A stretch of 64,000 nucleotides of DNA, from positions 1,302,001-1,366,000 of the forward strand of contig JANUWF010001101.1 of the NCBI GenBank assembly GCA_026120185.1. Direction: 5' to 3'. The stretch comes from Voacanga thouarsii (lineage: Eukaryota > Streptophyta > Magnoliopsida > Gentianales > Apocynaceae). The position numbers were made by a program, and so were the translations under genes. A model generated the notes under the pieces. That model ran no database searches, was not told where the DNA came from, and was given only the letters and a program-made list of their open reading frames with translations. Positions within the stretch are counted from its first letter, which is position 1; every line of letters starts with the position of its first letter. Shown in pieces: positions 59,501-64,000 of the stretch.

Positions 59501-61126
59501 TATCTCGTTTTTGCTTCGTTTTACCCCAAAAATCTGTAATAATGAACAAAATACCTTTCTAAGGGTAAAATCTCAAATGTGAAAGAATATGATTAGTTAT
59601 TGAACAAAATGTATTACAAAAGTACCTCAAATAACTAAAAAAAATATGACTAATTTAGCCTCTATCACTTAACCATGTGACATTGTCTTAAAAAGAATTC
59701 AAGAAGAATTCTTGTCTCCATTATTTTTGCAAGCTTTGTCCTAACCTTTTTAAATTTAAACTACTCCTATTTCTTTAATTTATTTTTATATCCATAAAAT
59801 TCTTGGATAATTCCTTACTTAGAATTTCAAAAAATTCCAGCTCTTGTGGGATAGGAGGTTGGCCAAAAATGTGGAGGAAGAATAGAAAAAGGTTTCAAAT
59901 AAATCACCATAACTATTTCTTCAAGAACTTCATTTTCTTCTTATTCTTGTTTTGGTTAAAATCTGAAAAAATTTCTAGATTTTCCTCATGGCTGGTTTTC
60001 AAAATTTGCAACAAGCTTTTTCTATCTAATTCTCGCAAAGAACCAACTATCTTGTGTGAAACACTTTGGAATTTTGTAGCCTTACAAACTACACCAAACC
60101 AGAATTTTTTTTTTTTTTCCAGCAAACAAGCAATATTTGAACATGGTATGGAGCCATTCGTTAGTGCTCAAGAACACCTGAAACTTTCTCCTTTCTTCTT
60201 CAAGATGGTGGCTAGAAAACCACAATTAATGGACCTTTAAACACCCCAAAACTCCAGCTGCAAAACCGTCCCAAAGAAGACAAAAAGCTTAAATTCCAGA
60301 TTTTTTTTCCAGCTTTACCTATTCAATGCTAAGGCCTATTTTCTTCATCAAACTTTACCTTGTTTCGGCCATAATGCAGCCATGGATAGAACCCCTTAGG
60401 TTCTCCATCTACCTTGATCATTAGGACTCCATTAACATAGCTCAAAACACTCCTATCTTCACTCCATTCAAATTTATTCAAATTTCAAATTGAATTTCAG
60501 ATTTTTATTCTATTAAACACTCACCTAGCTAGATAATAAAACCAGAAACTCCTCTGCTATTCCACCACCATTTTTGACCAGCCTAAAGCTAAAACAACTC
60601 CCAATTCCACGGTCAAATCATAGCTAGTTCAGACATACACCATTGAAGGACAAGAAACCTTCTAAGAGCAAATACCATTACTCAATCCTATACATCAAAC
60701 ATCTCCACTTTTCTCTCAATTTGAATTTTGAGAAAGTTGAAACTCTCTCGCTCCTTCTTGTATAACCAAAAGCCTCCCTTAAGCTAGGCCATTCGGCCTC
60801 ATTTACACACACACGAAATCACGCACTCTCTCAATTTCTCTCAAAAACACTAAGAATATCAAGTACACACACTAAGCTTCTTCAATCTTTAATCACCTCT
60901 ATACATCTGAAATCACTCCAAGAACCTTCAAACCAACTAGGATTCGGTCCCTACTCACTCCTAGGCTACTCTATAACATTAAAAACACCAAAGTTGATCT
61001 TCTAATCAAATTAAACACACCTTTTTCAGTCAAAAACAAGAAGAACATCAAGAAGGTAACTTTAAACACCTTGCACCTTCTTCATCTCATCATCACTATT
61101 TCAATATCATCCTAATCTTTTTTCTC

Positions 61127-61163
<37 letters not shown>

Positions 61164-63531
61164 CGAAACTTAGATGGCCGTTCTTAGACAAATTTCAACC
61201 AAAGAAGGACTCTCAAGCACTCAAGGACCTCTATTAAGTAAGGCGATACCTTTATCTAACGTTCATCAAATCAAGTATTTCTCTCTTCATATTCTCTTTA
61301 AATTCTCAAACTCAAGACTCTTATATGATGGATTTGATAGGTTGATAGAATAATGTGGGGTTAAAGATATATATGCGGGTGAAAGAAATGGATTTAAGAC
61401 ATGAGAATTGGAATTTTGTGACTTATGGATTATGCTTTAGGATCACAATATGTTCATTATAATTAAGAGCTTTATGGATGTTTTGATGTATGATAGTCAT
61501 TATGCCACCATTGTTGATTAGGCCTTCAAGATATTATTTTTCAATAAATCCATAGATAATATTATGCCTAGTAGAATATCATCATTGTTGTGATATATGT
61601 TAATTCAAGTCTATTTTTGGATATATCGACATGTTATTTGTTGTATCCATGTGTGTATGGATATGTACATGGGTTTTCTCTAGCAATAAAATTATTGTTA
61701 GAACAACCTTTATTACTTTTAGAATTTTTCTTGCTATCATTATATTATTAATATAATTAATACTATTATTTTATTTTATTTGCAAAATTTGAAAACACTA
61801 AGTAGTTTTGGAATTGAAGATTATTTAAAATATTATTATTTTATTAGATAAATAAATAGAATTTTTTATTAAATATAAATAATAATATATTAGAATTAAT
61901 TAATATCAAATGTCTTTTATATTCATATTATTATTAGTTAGCCTTACTAAAACTTTTATTTACACTCATAAATATTATTTATATTGGAATAATTTATTTA
62001 TTATTAATTTTATTTGTTATTTGTTATTTGTTATTTATTATTAAAATTAGGTATACTTTAGTATTAATATTACTTATTAGTTATAATAATATTATTTATT
62101 ATTTATTACCAATATTATTAAGAATTTATTATTGATAATACTCATTATTTATTACTAATTTTATTTATTATCAATATTACTCATTATTTATTATTTGTTA
62201 ATATTATAATTTACAATTTATTATTTATTTATAACACCTATTTATTTTAACTTATCAAATTAATTTTACTTTATAAAATACTTTATCAACTAGTGTTAAA
62301 ACTTTAGGCATTGTTGTTATAGTTAGATGTTGTTATAGCTAGTTGACCTAAGAGTTATTTATTTAAGGCAAGTATTGTCTAGATGTTAGACTTATACCTT
62401 TTATTTACCCCAACCGGGATTAGGTTACTTTGAAATACCTTGGAAGGCTTTTGTACCCTAGAAAAGCTAAAAATCAAGTAAGTTCTTGTATAAAGCTGTT
62501 TGAATATCGAAGTTACCTTGGCAAGTCAAACACCATGTATACGAGAATTTGTACTGTAAATGCAATTATGGATAATTTTTCTTTTCTTTTCAGTCAAACA
62601 AACCATGTAAAGTGGAACAAGCCAATTTATACAAAATGCTAAACTTTTCCTAAAAACCAACTTTGACAAGAATTTTGGAAATTGCTATTTCAAAGAGAAT
62701 CATTGTATGATCTTTCTTTTCCCAAGTGGGATGAACACAACGTTGAGTACTCAATAAGGGTAGATTACTAGTTCTAGTCTTTGAAGAGTTGGTGTAAATC
62801 TCTTAGTAGGTGGCCACCTCTGAGGGGTGAGTCCTCCCGGGATAGGATGCCAGTCCTGTAGATCGTACCGGTCTGAGCTAGCAAGTTTAGTCAAATGGAC
62901 CATGTATTTTCAGAATGGACAACTAGTAAGTTTAGGTGTAGAGATGGAGGAGTATCTCACTCGGTAGGCCGTACACCTACCTTATGTCAGAATGTACAAA
63001 GTATGGCATCCTAAATGTTCTTTTGTCATGGTGCACAAAGTGTGGTGCCATTGCTACCTCTTTTGAGTGGTTACATTTATTGTATACATGTATTATTTGA
63101 AAGGAAAACACCACTCCTCATTTGTAAAATTTATTTGAGATTTGCCAGTACTTTCTTTATGAAATTTTCTCAACCTGCGTACAAGAACTATTTTACCTGA
63201 AACACTCAAAACACACACGGGGTTACTGAGATTTATGTCTCCCCACCTTTTATACTATGCTTTCAGATCGGTCCTGCTGTAAAGTTATTGATTAGAGATT
63301 ACCTTTGATTGAAGACTTCTTTCCTTTCCTATGTATTTCATTTGAGAGATTTTGGCAGACATTTATTTATTTTTTTGAAATTGTTCATGTATTGCTTGAG
63401 TTGTAATAAGTTTAATTTTGAATTATTTCTTTCCTTTCTTTTGTGAGTCCTAGTTATAAAGACACCTTATCATGTGGACGAGGTAATATCCCCAGCCCTA
63501 ATAGGGTACATAGGTTGTAAGGTGTTACAAG

Positions 63532-63543
63532 TGGTATCAGGGA
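63532..63543 (+). other. primer binding site of G1
   Basis: TGGTATCAGGGA, two bases after the LTR end GTGTTACA; matches the initiator tRNA-Met PBS TGGTATCAGAG with one change. Confidence 0.75.
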
Positions 63544-63629
63544 TATGGTTTAGGCAATTATTAACAGTATTTGCCTTATTTCATTAAGATTAAACTTTTT
63601 TGACTAATCTGGTTTGTTTATGCTATAAG

Positions 63630-64000
63630 ATGGCTAGAATGTATAGAACAGTGAGGAAGGGGCAGCAATGACATCCACTAATCTCTATTTACCCAGAAGA
63701 CTTACTAGTGCCATAACCTGCACCACAACTGGCACCTCAACCAGTCATGCCTTTGGAGGAAAGTAATGATGATAAGGTTCAGATTATTAAGCCACCCTCT
63801 ATACCTATAATAGACTTAATCACTAATAGTGAGGATGAGGATATTGACATGGAGTATGTCCCAAACCCATCTAACTCTATGATTGATTTAACTACTGATA
63901 TTGATGATTTGGGGCAAATAAACTATGAATCTCCACCTAGACCTTCTTTTGTACCCTTACAAAACTATGTTGAAACTGGGGAGAGTTCTAGGAGACTCGA
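63630..64000 (+). pseudogene. gag: start of gypsy gag (G1), runs off the window
   Basis: ATG at 63630 gives MARMYRTVRKGQQ then TGA at 63669 and TAA at 63714 in the same frame, after which it stays open to the window end. The product is Pro-rich (PAPQLAPQPVMP) and acidic (SEDEDIDMEYVPNPSN). An N-terminal Gag segment of this composition is plausible but not diagnostic; the position after LTR and PBS is the main evidence. Confidence 0.55.

Larger units (their letters stand above)
57388..59667 (-). mobile_element. deletion derivative A3 of the A1/A2 family
   Basis: Starts TGATGCGTACTTATTTGGG and ends GCCTCTATCA, the two outer LTR ends of this family, flanked by TTTAA (57383-57387) and CTTAA (59668-59672), a target duplication with one change. 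Only about 150 bases of each LTR remain (57388-57540 and 59510-59667). The interior holds a broken gag and lacks PBS and pol. Confidence 0.85.
56969..63529 (+). repeat. 5' LTR of gypsy element G1, split by A3
   Basis: Pieces 56969-57387 and 59673-63529, about 4.3 kb in all, which is very long for an LTR. Starts TATACAAACCCCACC (probably from TGTAACACCCC, compare G0 at 12116) and ends GGTGTTACA before the PBS at 63532. Contains (TC)n at 61130-61160 and an AT-rich ATTATTT-type tract at 61735-62275. Start inferred by alignment to G0. Confidence 0.6.

Noticed and set aside
59803..60240. 145-codon plus-strand frame
   Set aside because: Lies inside the long G1 LTR, is rich in Phe, Asn and Lys as expected from AT-rich chance sequence, and has no recognisable domain.
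1..64000. CRISPR arrays, operons, ribosome binding sites, rho-independent terminators
   Set aside because: The window is plant nuclear DNA; tandem arrays found belong to transposons and no bacterial signal is present.

Overview
This is a stretch of AT-rich plant nuclear DNA, almost certainly angiosperm and probably eudicot. It is dominated by decayed and nested LTR retrotransposons, which all show plant-type hallmarks: Athila-like Gag, CRM-type chromovirus Pol, Angela-like and SIRE-like copia polyproteins, and primer binding sites matching plant tRNA-Asp and initiator tRNA-Met. I recognise only one convincing host gene, a two-exon gene for a small secreted cysteine-rich, defensin-like peptide (9802-10557, + strand). 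The species cannot be named from the sequence.

Layout, left to right. 1-7483: minus-strand Athila-like element A1, with its 3' LTR cut by the window edge, a broken env-position ORF, a broken gag, a PBS and a 5' LTR; pol is missing. 7484-9660: unassigned. 9661-10592: the cysteine-rich peptide gene with TATA boxes and a poly(A) signal. 11050-12115: start of a broken copia element (C0). 12116-about 14050: 5' part of a long gypsy LTR (G0). About 14200-31660: a minus-strand CRM-like pol (R1) split by the non-autonomous element A2 (15373-30920, perfect CAAAT target duplication). The 3' LTR of A2 is itself split by an Angela-like copia element C1 (16351-25877). 31720-34250: a second CRM-like relic (R2) on the + strand. 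35190-35751: an RNase H relic.

37505-39623: a palindromic retroelement (P1). Two LTRs lie head to head as inverted repeats, each followed inward by its own PBS and gag start, and the whole unit is flanked by a perfect CATAT duplication. 41156-54957: plus-strand Athila-like A4, interrupted by a non-autonomous CACTA element (D1, 42713-44111) and by a SIRE-like copia element (C2, 44635-54216, perfect GAATG duplication). C2 lacks integrase but carries an extra ORF downstream of RNase H. 54958-end: a second plus-strand Athila-like element A5, whose gag is broken by a long-LTR gypsy element G1 (LTR 56969-63529), whose LTR is in turn split by A3 (57388-59667), a deletion relative of A1 and A2.

The insertions form two readable stacks: R1 > A2 > C1 on the left and A4 > A5 > G1 > A3 on the right, with C2 and D1 also inside A4. 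Every retroelement reading frame seen carries stops, frameshifts or deletions, so none looks autonomous. CRM-type fragments and dense nesting would fit a pericentromeric or otherwise low-recombination location, but that is inference. The most unusual object is P1, which appears to have integrated as one inverted unit.
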